A DNA stretch of 64,000 bases from Prochlorococcus sp. MIT 1307 (GTDB lineage: Bacteria; Cyanobacteriota; Cyanobacteriia; PCC-6307; Cyanobiaceae): positions 1,736,001-1,800,000 of the forward strand of contig NZ_CP139301.1 in NCBI RefSeq assembly GCF_034092395.1. Direction: 5' to 3'. The notes below the pieces were generated by a model, which worked only from the letters and a program-made list of their open reading frames with translations, did no database searches and was not told the origin of the DNA. Of this stretch, positions 17,441-26,824 are shown piece after piece. How positions within the stretch are numbered: position 1 is the first letter of the stretch; each line of letters begins with the position of its first letter. Both the position numbers and the translations under genes were made by a program.

Positions 17441-18613
17441 ATGCGAATGCTTATTAGTACTGGGGAAGTCTCTGGAGACTTGCAGGGAAGTCTTTTGATT
17501 CAGGCCTTACATCGTGAGGCATTAAAACGCTCAATGCCACTTGAGTTGGTTGCTATTGGTGGGCCTCGAATGAAAGAGGCTGGTGCTGAATTAATTGCTG
17601 ATACTGCTCCAATGGGAGCAATTGGCCTTTTTGAAGCTTTACCTCTTCTTTGGCCAACATTGAAATTGCAAAATAGAGTTGAGAAGTTTTTAAGAGGTAA
17701 ACCTCTAGATGCTGTTGTCTTAATTGATTATATGGGACCTAATATCAGACTTGGGAATAAGTTGCGGCGGAAGAAAGCTGAACTTCCAATCATTTATTAC
17801 ATAGCTCCTCAAGAATGGGCTTGGCGCTTAGGTGATGGAGGAACTACTGATTTAATAGGCTTTACAGATAAAATACTTGCGATATTTAAAGCTGAAGCTG
17901 ATTTTTATAGTCAAAGAGGAGGAGATGTTACTTGGGTAGGACACCCTATGATTGATGTACTTAGTCCTTTGCCCACTAGAAATAAGGCTCTTGCACGACT
18001 CGGAATTGGAGCTGATGAAAAGCTCCTGTTACTTTTACCAGCTTCTAGGCCTCAAGAGATTCGCTATTTGATGCCTATTTTAGCTAAAGCTGCATTTTTA
18101 CTTCAGCAGCATAATCCTTCTATTAATGTCTTAGTACCTGCTGGCTTGTCTTCATTTGAAGAGCCTATTGATAAGGCCTTGATTGATGCTGGAGTGCATG
18201 GGAAAGTGATTCCAGCAAATCAAACTGATGAACTTAAACCATTTCTCTTTGCAGGTGCTGATCTTGCTTTAGGGAAATCGGGAACAGTCAATATGGAATT
18301 AGCATTAAATAGAGTTCCTCAGATTGTGGGATATAAAGTGAGTAAAGTTACTGCCTTTTTGGCTAAGAAATTATTGCGTTTTAATGTGGATCACATTTCA
18401 CCAGTCAACCTTCTATTGAAGGAACGATTAGTTCCAGAGCTCGTACAAGATGAATTTACCCCACAATTAATCAAACAATTGGCAATTCCTTTACTTGAAG
18501 ATCCTCAGAGTAGGTCCAGGATGTTAGAAGGTTATGAACGTCTTAGAGAGCAACTGGGTGAGCCAGGTGTTACAGATAGAGCAGCAAAAGAAATCTTTGA
18601 TTTAGTCCATTGA
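17441..18613 (+). CDS. lpxB: Lipid A disaccharide synthase LpxB
   Basis: LpxB condenses UDP-diacylglucosamine with lipid X to give the lipid A disaccharide. The 390-residue GT-B glycosyltransferase has the family N-terminus [12 protein letters not shown], followed by [23 protein letters not shown], and [11 protein letters not shown]. The C-terminal half has [14 protein letters not shown] (nucleotide binding) and [14 protein letters not shown]. It starts two bases after lpxA and its TGA overlaps the msrA ATG (TGATG). With lpxC, fabZ and lpxA it gives the first part of a lipid A pathway; Kdo genes are not in the window. Confidence 0.96.
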   Translation: MRMLISTGEVSGDLQGSLLIQALHREALKRSMPLELVAIGGPRMKEAGAELIADTAPMGAIGLFEALPLLWPTLKLQNRVEKFLRGKPLDAVVLIDYMGPNIRLGNKLRRKKAELPIIYYIAPQEWAWRLGDGGTTDLIGFTDKILAIFKAEADFYSQRGGDVTWVGHPMIDVLSPLPTRNKALARLGIGADEKLLLLLPASRPQEIRYLMPILAKAAFLLQQHNPSINVLVPAGLSSFEEPIDKALIDAGVHGKVIPANQTDELKPFLFAGADLALGKSGTVNMELALNRVPQIVGYKVSKVTAFLAKKLLRFNVDHISPVNLLLKERLVPELVQDEFTPQLIKQLAIPLLEDPQSRSRMLEGYERLREQLGEPGVTDRAAKEIFDLVH

Positions 18614-19242
18614 TGAAACGTATTTCAAAAATTTTGAGGGGACTCCTGTTAGCTGCTGCCCTCTGTCTTTTTTGTTTTTCTTTGCCAGGGCTAGTAGAAG
18701 CAAGTCAGCAAGAAGGAGTTTTTGCGGGAGGTTGTTTTTGGTGCTTAGAACATGACTTAGAGAACCTTCCTGGTGTATTAAAAGTGGAAAGTGGATATAC
18801 CGGAGGAAATCTCTCTAAGCCTACTTATCCCAACCATAAAGGACATCAAGAGGCTGTAATTGTTTCTTTTGATTCAGGGAAAATAAGTTACGAGAAACTT
18901 TTGAGAAATTATTGGCGCAATGTTGACCCACTTGATGGCGGCGGGCAATTTTGTGATCGAGGAGATTCCTACCGCCCAGTAATTTTTACTAGTGGTGACA
19001 GCCAGCGAAGTGATGCAATTGAAAGTATGAGAGCAGCTGCAAAGGAGTTAAACCAGCCTGCTAATGCTCTTCAGGTTGACATTCAGGATGCGCAGAAGTT
19101 TTGGCTGGCTGAGGAATACCATCAGGATTTTGCTAAGAAAAATAGTCTTAAATATAATTTTTATCGCTATAGCTGCGCGAGAGATAAGCGCTTAGATGAG
19201 GTATGGGGAGATGAAGCTAGAAGCGGAAAAGCTTGGAGGTAA
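18613..19242 (+). CDS. msrA: Exported peptide methionine-S-sulfoxide reductase
   Basis: MsrA reduces methionine-S-sulfoxide in proteins. Residues 1-31 form a signal peptide (ILRGLLLAAALCLFCFSLPG), placing this copy outside the cytoplasm, in the periplasm or lumen. The catalytic GCFWC motif (Cys41, Cys44) is followed by VESGYTGG, the GHQEAVIV strand and the YRPVIFT segment; the active-site EYHQDF motif lies near the C-terminus. The ATG overlaps the lpxB stop. Lipid A genes upstream suggest, without proof, that it protects envelope proteins. Confidence 0.94.
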   Translation: MKRISKILRGLLLAAALCLFCFSLPGLVEASQQEGVFAGGCFWCLEHDLENLPGVLKVESGYTGGNLSKPTYPNHKGHQEAVIVSFDSGKISYEKLLRNYWRNVDPLDGGGQFCDRGDSYRPVIFTSGDSQRSDAIESMRAAAKELNQPANALQVDIQDAQKFWLAEEYHQDFAKKNSLKYNFYRYSCARDKRLDEVWGDEARSGKAWR

Positions 19243-19387
19243 AAAGACAAAGAGGAGGGTAAATATAACGGAAACCTTAAGGAAAAATCTCTTATAGGTA
19301 TTTTTTTCGATGAAGATACGGCTTCCCACCTATCGCTTCTTGCCGAAATTCGCTTACCATTTGTCCGTGGTTAAGTGAAGGGCATGT

Positions 19388-19603
19388 ATGTATCTGCTGA
19401 CAGTTAAGGATGGGCTGGTGACTAGACACGTAGGGCCTTATATCACCCCAAAGCAGGCTTCAGACGATCTAGATAGGGTGTTGTCTTCTTGTACAGAGAG
19501 AGCTCGCTGGCAGATTCACGCTTTAGAAAATCCCAAGACAAAATCTTTTTCAGAAAGGATCAATGAAAGAGATAAAGCTTTTACTGCTGCTGCTGCTTCT
19601 TGA
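19388..19603 (+). CDS. Conserved small hypothetical protein, 71 aa
   Basis: A 71-residue soluble protein, MYLLTVKDGLVTRHVGP at the start, then YITPKQASDDLDRVL and an Arg/Trp-containing helix. No signal peptide, membrane segment or catalytic motif is visible. The beta-strand opening with a polar helical remainder looks like a real folded domain, and it resembles small proteins I associate with marine picocyanobacteria, although I cannot name a family. It follows msrA after about 145 bases and is convergent with pepA. An Ala-rich tail ends the protein. Confidence 0.62.
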   Translation: MYLLTVKDGLVTRHVGPYITPKQASDDLDRVLSSCTERARWQIHALENPKTKSFSERINERDKAFTAAAAS

Positions 19604-19722
19604 AGTTTCTTGCTAACTAAGTTCAGTAAGGCTTCTGCATACTTGAAGTCTTCTTCAGATGAATTTATTTATTTTTCAATTTAAATGCTCTAACTTGATC
19701 TTAATTTTTAGCCCTCATTACA

Positions 19723-21228
19723 TTATTTCTTTTTATTGAGGGCTTGATTGCTTTCGCCCAATGGTTTGCAAGCCCAGTTAACTAGCGTTCGTACACCGTA
19801 TCCAGTTGCACCAGCAGGGTTAATTCCACGATCTTTGTCAGTCCAAACTGTTCCTGCGATATCTATATGGGCCCAAGGAATAGATTCTTTTACAAATTCT
19901 TTAAGGAAAAGGCCTGCAGTGATTGAACCTCCTGCTCTGGGTCCAGTGTTTTTTATATCTGCAAGCATCGATTTTAAACCTTCTTTATATGAACTTCTTA
20001 GAGGCATTCTCCAAAGTCCTTCTCCAGTGCTATCAGCTGCTTCTATTAATTCCATTGCCAGCTCATCGTCGTCAGTCCAAAGCCCAGCTATTTCATCTCC
20101 AAGTGCGATGACGCAGGCACCTGTAAGAGTTGCAAGATCGACTATTGCATCTGGCTCAAGTTCACAGGCATAGATGAGTGCATCAGCAAGCGTTAGTCGT
20201 CCTTCTGCATCTGTGTTATTGATTTCTATGGTTTTTCCATTCGAGGCTTGAACTATGTCGCCTGGATGCACGGCGGAACCATTTATCATGTTTTCGCATG
20301 CAGCAACTATGAAATGTACTTCTATGTCTTTTGGACGTAGCTCTGCTAATGCTCTAGCTGCACCGATAACTGCTGCACTCCCTCCCATGTCGAATTTCAT
20401 CATTTCTATTTGGGCTGCACCTACTTTCAGGTTGTAGCCTCCTGAGTCAAAAGTTAATCCTTTGCCCACCATTGCAAGACGTCTTTTTACTGGTCCATCA
20501 GGTCTATATATGAGATGAATGAATTGCGGAGCCATATCTGATCCTTGAGCGACTGCAAGATAAGCTCCCATTCCTCTTTCTTTGCATTCTTCTGCTCCTA
20601 GGATTATTGACTCAAGGCCATATTCATTTGCAATTTGAACAGCTTGCTCAGCAAGTGCTTTAGGGGTAAGACTATTGGGCGGGGAACCTACAAGTTCTCT
20701 AGCTAGTTCAACACCTGCACAAATAGGAGTCACTCTTTCAAGGACTTTTTTTGATTCAATCCTGACACCAAGCAATTCAAGGGCTTCTGGCCTAAGTATT
20801 GGGTCAGGATTATTTCGGAATCGGAGATCTTTAAAAAGTGAAAGGCGCAGTGCTTCCCCTACTGCTAAAGCTGTTGTTTCAGAATCAAACTGATTCCAAG
20901 GAAGCATAATGCCTAATTTGCCTGAGCTCCCAAAACTTGCACGCGCCCCTATGGAGGCCGCCTTGCGAAGGTCATCTAGAAGAAGGGCTTTAGGCTCTCC
21001 TAGTCCTACCAGAATCACTTGGGCAGGTGTTTGGCCAAGAAGTTGAAACTTTGTTACCTCTCCTGTCTTTGCTTTGAAGTTGATTTTTTGTAGCTCTTTC
21101 ACCAGTGTTTCCTGATGCGGATGCTCATATTTGTTGAGTTGTTCTTCAATCTTTCCTTCATAGAGGCCCAAAATAAGAATTGATCCATCCCAGTTTTTTA
21201 TACCGGAAGGATTGAGAGAAATTTCCAT
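19723..21228 (-). CDS. pepA: Leucyl aminopeptidase (M17)
   Basis: This cytosolic two-metal aminopeptidase removes N-terminal residues from peptides and usually forms hexamers. The 501-residue protein has the variable N-terminal domain (about 1-170) and the catalytic domain with GLTFDSGGYNLK, the metal-binding NNTDAEGRLTLADAL motif, and VDLATLTGACVIALG. Length and motifs are normal. An inverted repeat (AGCCCTCA, 19710-19717, and TGAGGGCT, 19737-19744) straddles the stop codon. It stands alone, upstream of which is the GIY-YIG protein on the same strand. Confidence 0.96.
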   Translation of the reverse strand: MEISLNPSGIKNWDGSILILGLYEGKIEEQLNKYEHPHQETLVKELQKINFKAKTGEVTKFQLLGQTPAQVILVGLGEPKALLLDDLRKAASIGARASFGSSGKLGIMLPWNQFDSETTALAVGEALRLSLFKDLRFRNNPDPILRPEALELLGVRIESKKVLERVTPICAGVELARELVGSPPNSLTPKALAEQAVQIANEYGLESIILGAEECKERGMGAYLAVAQGSDMAPQFIHLIYRPDGPVKRRLAMVGKGLTFDSGGYNLKVGAAQIEMMKFDMGGSAAVIGAARALAELRPKDIEVHFIVAACENMINGSAVHPGDIVQASNGKTIEINNTDAEGRLTLADALIYACELEPDAIVDLATLTGACVIALGDEIAGLWTDDDELAMELIEAADSTGEGLWRMPLRSSYKEGLKSMLADIKNTGPRAGGSITAGLFLKEFVKESIPWAHIDIAGTVWTDKDRGINPAGATGYGVRTLVNWACKPLGESNQALNKKK

Positions 21229-21266
21229 TTTTGCGGCGTGTTGGATTTGAGTTTAAGAAGCTTTTT

Positions 21267-21863
21267 TCAGCTTGTTTCTGCAGTGAAGGGTGTCCCCCAA
21301 TGAGCCCTGGTTTCTTTGTTGAAAGGTGGAAGCCAGCGCTGAATTAGCTCTTGTTCGATCTTTCTTCGGGATCGTGTGTTTTCTGGGACATCAGACCAGA
21401 AACGAATGCTGATCTGATTTTGAATTCCAGCAAAACTTAGTGCTTCAGAATAGGCTGCCAGATAAGATTTGCAGTCATGTTCACCTTTCCATCGTTTATC
21501 TGCTGCAACGGTTTCTCCTATGTAAAGCAGTATCTGTGACTCAAAGTCTGCTAGTCGATCCATTACTAGATATATAGCTGGACCTTGGAGAGAGCATTTT
21601 GGCCATCTCCAGAAGCTCAGTGGTACAGGTGTGAGCTTTAATGGTTCAAAATCATCAATAGGAGCTTTTTCGAATTTTGTAAAAAGAGAGCCTTGGTGAT
21701 GACTATTTAATCCTTGAAAAAGTTGGGATTGATAATTATGAATTCTTGCTTGCCAACTTTTTAAGACCTCTTTGCTGAGTCTTAGTTCCTTGTGAGGTGA
21801 GCTAAGGGTATTGGGGGCACTATTGCTAGGGAATAGGTCTCCTTGTTTTTTTGATGCTTCCAT
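21267..21863 (-). CDS. GIY-YIG nuclease-domain protein
   Basis: This 198-residue protein has a GIY-YIG fold in its C-terminal half: AIYLVMDRL supplies the first strand (GIY position), ILLYIGET the second (YIG), and RRKIEQELIQRW the helix with the metal-binding Glu. A final NKETRAHWGTPF completes the core. The N-terminal 80 residues are polar and helical. Such stand-alone GIY-YIG proteins occur in cyanobacteria, but their substrate is unknown. It is distinct from UvrC and from homing enzymes, as no other nuclease domain is attached. It starts about 500 bases from the DUF1825 gene, divergently. Confidence 0.78.
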   Translation of the reverse strand: MEASKKQGDLFPSNSAPNTLSSPHKELRLSKEVLKSWQARIHNYQSQLFQGLNSHHQGSLFTKFEKAPIDDFEPLKLTPVPLSFWRWPKCSLQGPAIYLVMDRLADFESQILLYIGETVAADKRWKGEHDCKSYLAAYSEALSFAGIQNQISIRFWSDVPENTRSRRKIEQELIQRWLPPFNKETRAHWGTPFTAETS

Positions 21864-22366
21864 TTGACTTATTGCCTTAGCTTGTTGGTACTTTTGTTCT
21901 GAATTTTTAGAAGTTGTTAGAGACCAACTTGAGAAATTCAGTCAATATGATTTAAAACTCTATCAGTGATAAAGCTGCTTCAGAGTCTTGCTTTAACCCT
22001 CTTGATCAAAAGTGGCATAAATAATAGAGATAATTTGAAAGGCAGCTTATACTTTTAATCCTCAAATGAAATGAATTAGTAATAGTAAATTTTGATTTAG
22101 TTTTAAATGAATAAATAATCATCTAGTTTTTAGGGAACCTGGTTTGAAAATTTGGCCTATCTCAAATTTTTCTTTAAAGAAGTTGAGGTGAGGTTCTTCC
22201 CCCCTTCCACTTCCTGTACTGTTCCCTAAGATCTACTGACAATAATTTGGACCTTGCCTTTAAATCGCAATGGACCTGTCCTTGCGATTCAATAAAGTTC
22301 AAGTTGTTGAACAATTCGCAGTCTATGCGAATTGTTCCCAAGTATTGAAAATACAGGCTTTTTTAA
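21864..22366. other. 503-base intergenic region with structured leader
   Basis: Between the divergent GIY-YIG and DUF1825 genes no ORF looks real. The first 340 bases are AT-rich without clear structure. The last 110 bases, next to DUF1825, hold several inverted repeats (listed separately). There is also a C-rich run near 22199-22206. Confidence 0.7.
22263..22355 (+). promoter_or_regulatory. Candidate structured 5' leader of the DUF1825 gene
   Basis: Four inverted repeats are stacked in 93 bases before the start codon. AATCGCAA/TTGCGATT (22263-22289) has 8 pairs. GTTCAA/TTGAAC (22297-22312) has 6 pairs and a 4-base loop. GAACAATTCGCA/TGCGAATTGTTC (22309-22337) has 12 perfect pairs and a 5-base loop. 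GTATT/AATAC lies at about 22343-22355, followed by six T. Repeats two and three share GAAC, so only one can form at a time. This looks like an attenuator, riboswitch-like leader or small RNA. No known family was recognised. Confidence 0.5.
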
Positions 22367-22693
22367 ATGGCGTTTTTTGAATCCGAAATTGTTCAAGAGG
22401 AGGCTAAAAGCCTTTTTAATGATTATCAGGAACTTATGAAGCTTGGTTCTGATTATGGAAAATTTGATCGAGAAGGGAAAAAAATGTTTATAGATACTAT
22501 GGAGGCCTTGATGGAGCGCTATAGGGTTTTTATGAAGAGGTTTGAACTGTCTGAAGATTTTCAAGCAAAAATGACTGTTGAGCAATTGAGAACTCAATTA
22601 GGCCAGTTTGGAATTACTCCTGAACAAATGTTTGATCAGATGAACACCACTTTGAACAGAATGAAAGCTCAACTTGAAGAATCTTCTGGTTGA
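22367..22693 (+). CDS. DUF1825 family protein
   Basis: A 108-residue all-helical protein of the cyanobacterial DUF1825 family, recognised from MAFFESEIVQEEAK, the GKFDREGKKMFID segment, MERYRVFMKRFELS and QLGQFGITPEQMF. No function is known for the family. There is no membrane span or signal. Charged helices suggest a coiled or helical-hairpin protein that binds another macromolecule. It is followed by tyrS about 45 bases downstream on the same strand. The structured leader just upstream hints at regulation at RNA level. Confidence 0.88.
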   Translation: MAFFESEIVQEEAKSLFNDYQELMKLGSDYGKFDREGKKMFIDTMEALMERYRVFMKRFELSEDFQAKMTVEQLRTQLGQFGITPEQMFDQMNTTLNRMKAQLEESSG

Positions 22694-22738
22694 GTTAATT
22701 CAAGACCTCTAAAATCTGCCTATTTCGATCACGTGCTC

Positions 22739-23989
22739 ATGCCGGTGAAAACAACGTCATTGCCGGCTTGGCTAGAAAGAGGAGTAGCAGATCTTTTCCC
22801 TGCAGGCACCAGAGATGAAAAAGAAAAGAATCTTGCACACCTTCTTGAAGAGCGCGTCAAAAAGTCAATTCCTTTGCGGGTCAAATTGGGGATTGATCCA
22901 ACAGGGAGTGAGATTCATTTAGGACATACCATTCTTTTTCGAAAGCTTCGGGCTTTTCAAGATGAAGGACATACTGCTGTTTTGATTATTGGAGACTTCA
23001 CCGCACGGATAGGTGATCCAACTGGTAAAAATAAAACGAGAGTCCAATTAAGTCCTGAACAAGTTGAGAAGAATGCAAAGACTTACCTTGAGCAATTGGG
23101 TCTTGGTAAACCACCTGAAATTTCTTTGTTAGATTTCACAACTCCTGGTCGATTGGAAGTACGTCGTAATAGTGAATGGTTGGCTGCCCTTGACCTCTCT
23201 CAAGTAATTGACTTGCTTAGTAATGCAACTGTTGGCCAAATGCTTGCTAAGGAGGACTTTGGAAATCGATCTGAATCGGGTGTCCCTATTTCTTTGCATG
23301 AGTTTCTTTACCCACTTCTTCAGGGATATGACTCTGTAGCTGTTAATGCTGATGTTGAACTAGGTGGAACTGATCAAAAATTCAATGTTGCCATGGGTAG
23401 AGATCTGCAGCGTCGTTTTAATCAAAGACAGCAGTTTGGATTGCTTTTGCCCATCTTGGTAGGTTTGGATGGGGTCCAAAAGATGAGTAAAAGTCTTGGG
23501 AATACGGTGGGACTTTATGAAGATGCTTTATCGATGTACTCCAAACTAGAAAAGGTTTCTGATCACCTCGTGAGTAGTTATCTGACGCTATTAACTGATT
23601 TGGATATAAGAAAAACATTGGCTTCTAGTCCAAGAGAAAGGCAGAAGACTATGGCTTTAGCAGTTACAGCTAGTTTTCATGGCCTTCCTGCGGCCAAGGT
23701 TGCCCAAGCTAATGCTGAAACTTTGGTTGCAGGGTGTCGAGACGACATGGCAGAGGTTTCCGTTATCTCTCTTTCAAAGGTTAATTTCCCTGCTAAAGCA
23801 TTTTATTTGCTTAGTTCTATTGGTTTGTGTTCGAGCAGTAGTGAAGCGAGACGTCAGATTCAGGGAGGTGCTGTTCGCTTAGATGGTAAAAAAATTACCG
23901 AGCCAAATATGGAGTTTTCTGAAAAAAAGATGTTGTTGGGCAAAGTAATTCAGATTGGGAAGAAGACTTTTAGAAGGTTCGCCAATTAA
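22739..23989 (+). CDS. tyrS: Tyrosyl-tRNA synthetase
   Basis: TyrS charges tRNA-Tyr. This class Ic synthetase (416 aa from the ATG; a GTG two codons upstream is possible) has the HIGH-type motif [12 protein letters not shown], the KMSKS motif QKMSKSLGN, and a C-terminal S4 RNA-binding domain ([20 protein letters not shown]). GVDLGGTDQ-like sequence [10 protein letters not shown] matches the tyrosine pocket. This places it with the TyrZ-like branch rather than E. coli TyrS. It lies between DUF1825 and pyrF, all on the + strand. Confidence 0.96.
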   Translation: MPVKTTSLPAWLERGVADLFPAGTRDEKEKNLAHLLEERVKKSIPLRVKLGIDPTGSEIHLGHTILFRKLRAFQDEGHTAVLIIGDFTARIGDPTGKNKTRVQLSPEQVEKNAKTYLEQLGLGKPPEISLLDFTTPGRLEVRRNSEWLAALDLSQVIDLLSNATVGQMLAKEDFGNRSESGVPISLHEFLYPLLQGYDSVAVNADVELGGTDQKFNVAMGRDLQRRFNQRQQFGLLLPILVGLDGVQKMSKSLGNTVGLYEDALSMYSKLEKVSDHLVSSYLTLLTDLDIRKTLASSPRERQKTMALAVTASFHGLPAAKVAQANAETLVAGCRDDMAEVSVISLSKVNFPAKAFYLLSSIGLCSSSSEARRQIQGGAVRLDGKKITEPNMEFSEKKMLLGKVIQIGKKTFRRFAN

Positions 23990-24007
23990 ATAAACCTATA
24001 AATCCTC

Positions 24008-24739
24008 ATGAAGTTTGACCCCGCAGATAAATTAATTCTTGCTTTGGATGGAATGGATCAGTCTGAGGTGTTTGAGTTGATTGCAAAGTTGAATAACTTG
24101 AGATGGGTAAAAGTTGGGCTGGAGTTATTTATTAGCAATGGACGAGAAATTATACTTGCTTTAAAAGATAGAGGCCTAAGAGTTTTTCTTGACCTGAAGT
24201 TTCACGACATACCGATAACGATGGCAGGTGCCTGTAGGCAAGCCGCTTCGACAGGTGCAGAACTAATCACTGTTCATGCTTGCGCAGGAATTGATGCACT
24301 TAAAGAGGCAAATGCCGCTGCTGCACAGGGGGCAAAATTTGCAGGTTTTGAGGCTCCTACTCTTTTGGCTGTAACGGTTTTAACAAGCTGGTCTTCGAAT
24401 AAATTTGCTAATGAACTTATTATTAATCAGCCATTAGAAAAAAGAGTTGAATATCTGGCTAAACTATCTTTTGATGCTGGTATTGGTGGTTGTATTTGTT
24501 CACCTCTGGAAGTAAATTCTTTACGCAGGCTATTCCCTGAGGCTTTTGAGTTAGTGACACCTGGAATTAGGAATAAAGGTTTTGAGCATAATGATCAAGT
24601 TAGGATAATGAGTCCATCTGATGCCTTAAAGTCAGGAGCAACACGCTTGGTAATTGGTAGGCCTATTACACAAGCAAAGGACCCAATGAAAATATTTCAG
24701 GAATTCTGTAAAGAGGTATATGAGTCTCAACGTGATTGA
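24008..24739 (+). CDS. pyrF: Orotidine-5'-phosphate decarboxylase
   Basis: PyrF makes UMP from OMP, the last step of pyrimidine synthesis. The 243-residue TIM barrel carries [10 protein letters not shown] at the start, the catalytic LDLKFHDIP (Asp-Lys-Asp network), and the phosphate-binding VTPGIRN and [14 protein letters not shown] at the end. It starts 18 bases after tyrS. Its last 13 bases overlap the end of the convergent plsY gene. Confidence 0.96.
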   Translation: MKFDPADKLILALDGMDQSEVFELIAKLNNLRWVKVGLELFISNGREIILALKDRGLRVFLDLKFHDIPITMAGACRQAASTGAELITVHACAGIDALKEANAAAAQGAKFAGFEAPTLLAVTVLTSWSSNKFANELIINQPLEKRVEYLAKLSFDAGIGGCICSPLEVNSLRRLFPEAFELVTPGIRNKGFEHNDQVRIMSPSDALKSGATRLVIGRPITQAKDPMKIFQEFCKEVYESQRD

Positions 24740-25347
24740 CCTATTTGGGGCTCATTCCCTTCTACCAAGCGTTTTAAATTGCTTCTATGCCTCCATAGAA
24801 CTATCAACATTGTTAGTAAGCTAAAAGATAAATATGCAGGCTGAATTTCTCTCCCATCAAAACTTAAAAACATTAAAATAGGGAGGCTTATTGAAGATAC
24901 AATGCTTGCTAAAGAGACGATTTTGCTAAGGCTTAACATCGTAAGGAAGATTCCAAAACAAGCCATCCCTACTTGCCAGGTTAGGCCTAAAAGTACACCC
25001 AGGCCTGTTGCGACGGCTTTGCCTCCTTTCCCCCCAAGCCAGATAGGCCAAATATGGCCAGCTAGGGCTGTTAGGCCTGCGCCCACTTGCCAATAGTCAT
25101 TTAGGACCAAATTCTTTGCAATGAGAATTGGAATCACACCCTTAATGACATCAATTAAGAAAACGACTAGGGCTGGCCATTTGCCTACGTGACGTAAAAC
25201 ATTTGTAGCACCAGTAGAGCCCGAACCTATTCGACGTAAATCAATACCTGCAAGCCATTTGCCAGCAAGATAGCCACTTGGAATTGATCCAAGTAGATAA
25301 CTAATCATTAGAGCGAGAATTCCCAAATTAAAAGTAAAGAAAGGCAT
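24727..25347 (-). CDS. plsY: Acyl-phosphate:glycerol-3-phosphate acyltransferase PlsY
   Basis: PlsY transfers acyl groups from acyl-phosphate to glycerol-3-phosphate, starting phospholipid and glycolipid synthesis in the plasma membrane. The 206-residue protein has five to six membrane spans and the family motifs [24 protein letters not shown] and [22 protein letters not shown]. Its ATG overlaps by one base the stop of the DUF3086 gene, so the two are translationally coupled and part of the same minus-strand lipid cluster. Confidence 0.95.
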   Translation of the reverse strand: MPFFTFNLGILALMISYLLGSIPSGYLAGKWLAGIDLRRIGSGSTGATNVLRHVGKWPALVVFLIDVIKGVIPILIAKNLVLNDYWQVGAGLTALAGHIWPIWLGGKGGKAVATGLGVLLGLTWQVGMACFGIFLTMLSLSKIVSLASIVSSISLPILMFLSFDGREIQPAYLSFSLLTMLIVLWRHRSNLKRLVEGNEPQIGQSR

Positions 25348-26363
25348 TAGAGAAGCTCCTCTTCTTTGTAGAGCTCTTCAGGTTCAGCAGCAAATGCTAG
25401 CCAAAGTGGAAATTGAAGTATTGGAATTTCAACGCTTTGCTCGGCAGCATCTATAAGTATTAGTGGGACTTCTCCTCGTTCTTCTAACCGATCTGCTCGT
25501 TCTAAAACACCATTTGACCGTTCGAATAAAACAATGCCACTGTTAGGTCCGAAATCTTCTCGCTCAAGGCCCAAGGCATCTTGAAGGCCCCTCCTCCATT
25601 CTCCTAATCGTTCAGGTTGGCTAGCTAAAACAAGGGTTTGGAAACGATCTCCATATAGTTCTCCAAGAATGGAAATTAAACCAGCACTTATAAGAACATT
25701 TTTGGGCCTACTTCCTCTGCTTGGTTGTGCTCCTCTTCCTCCCATATTAAAAAACCAATCTTCTAAGAGTTCAATATCTTTTGAATCTAGACTTCTTCGT
25801 AACTTCCATGGATCGGCATAAAAGTCAGGTTGACCAAGAAATTGCTCTAAACATTCTCGGATCAGATTTTCATCAGGTTGGAATGTATTTGCTATGGCAT
25901 CAACTTTTGCTGAGGTTTCGTTTATTTCCTCGGATTCTTTTTTGTCAAGTGGTGAGGGTTGAAGTACAACAGGTTGCACAACTAAATCGAGCTTTTCAGC
26001 TGATTGAGCAAGGCCCTGGAGAGCTCCTGTTAAATAATCTTGAAAACCTTTGACTCGTCTTGCAATAGCATCTGATTGTCCTGTGAAGGTAGTTTGTAGC
26101 TCTTCTTCAAGATTTGATTTACGCTTTGCGAGTACTTCAATTTCTTTAACAAGCTCATTTCTTCTAGACTCAATTTCTTTTAATGCGATCTCTATGAGAG
26201 GAGCAAAGTTGGCTTTATTATTGGGAATGTTGATAGTCTCATTTTGAGCTTGATTTGCTGGATTAGAGGGGGTATTAATTACAGGTGATTCCAAAGGAGT
26301 TTGAATCTCAGCAGGCTGCTCTGCTTTGTTCGTTTCTTTGGGAGAGGAATTTTGTTCGGACAT
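25347..26363 (-). CDS. DUF3086 family protein with coiled coil
   Basis: A 338-residue cyanobacterial protein. Residues 1-50 are Asn/Pro-rich and look disordered; residues 50-100 form a charged coiled coil (EIALKEIESRRNELVKEIEVL). A folded C-terminal domain (about 160-330) contains FFNMGGRGAQPSRGSRPKN and the conserved ILFERS-like and LILIDAAEQSVEIP strands. I assign it to DUF3086 from memory. No catalytic motif is clear. It lies between DUF3119 and plsY, which suggests a role in membrane lipid supply or envelope organisation. Confidence 0.78.
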   Translation of the reverse strand: MSEQNSSPKETNKAEQPAEIQTPLESPVINTPSNPANQAQNETINIPNNKANFAPLIEIALKEIESRRNELVKEIEVLAKRKSNLEEELQTTFTGQSDAIARRVKGFQDYLTGALQGLAQSAEKLDLVVQPVVLQPSPLDKKESEEINETSAKVDAIANTFQPDENLIRECLEQFLGQPDFYADPWKLRRSLDSKDIELLEDWFFNMGGRGAQPSRGSRPKNVLISAGLISILGELYGDRFQTLVLASQPERLGEWRRGLQDALGLEREDFGPNSGIVLFERSNGVLERADRLEERGEVPLILIDAAEQSVEIPILQFPLWLAFAAEPEELYKEEELL

Positions 26364-26393
26364 TAATTATGAAGTTTTCAATTTTTTATAAGT

Positions 26394-26819
26394 TTAAGAA
26401 GACTTTGATAAGTCATTTTTTGGGGTTTCAAGAGCCCCAACTCTTAGTTTAAGTTGATTCTCAAGTGTTTTAGGATCAAAAAGTATAGGCAATAGGTGCG
26501 GACTAGCCTCTTCTCGGAAATAGAAGATGCCAGGAAGTTGTGGCAATAAGATTCTCCAGGCTAACCAACTTTTAAATGGGAAACGTCGCAGTTCTCGATC
26601 TAGTTGCCAAACTATTAGATCATTTGCAGTGAATTCCAATCGCAAGATGAGGGATTGAATCAACAAAAATAGGCCAAAAACACTTATGCATATAGCTGGC
26701 CAAGGATTAGGTGGAAATAGGAAGAGTGAAAGCCCTAAGAAGATTATTATTAAGGGCAATCGATATGAAGGTTTTAATACGACACTTTTAGAAGGATCCA
26801 ATTGAGTTTGAGTGCTCAT
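26394..26819 (-). CDS. DUF3119 family membrane protein
   Basis: A 141-residue protein with two adjacent membrane spans near residues 22-60 (PLIIIFLGLSLFLFPP and AICISVFGLFLLIQSLIL), then a cytosolic or periplasmic beta-rich domain like a PH domain (FTANDLIVWQLDRELRRFPF). I associate it with the cyanobacterial DUF3119 family. Its neighbours are the MlaE-type permease, six bases upstream, and DUF3086 downstream, so it is probably an accessory to lipid transport. Function is unknown. Confidence 0.75.
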   Translation of the reverse strand: MSTQTQLDPSKSVVLKPSYRLPLIIIFLGLSLFLFPPNPWPAICISVFGLFLLIQSLILRLEFTANDLIVWQLDRELRRFPFKSWLAWRILLPQLPGIFYFREEASPHLLPILFDPKTLENQLKLRVGALETPKNDLSKSS

Positions 26820-26824
26820 AATGA

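Noticed and set aside
19710-19744. Inverted repeat AGCCCTCA/TGAGGGCT around the pepA stop as a terminator
   Set aside because: One arm is inside pepA, the loop is long, and no T run follows on the minus strand, so a terminator call is not safe.
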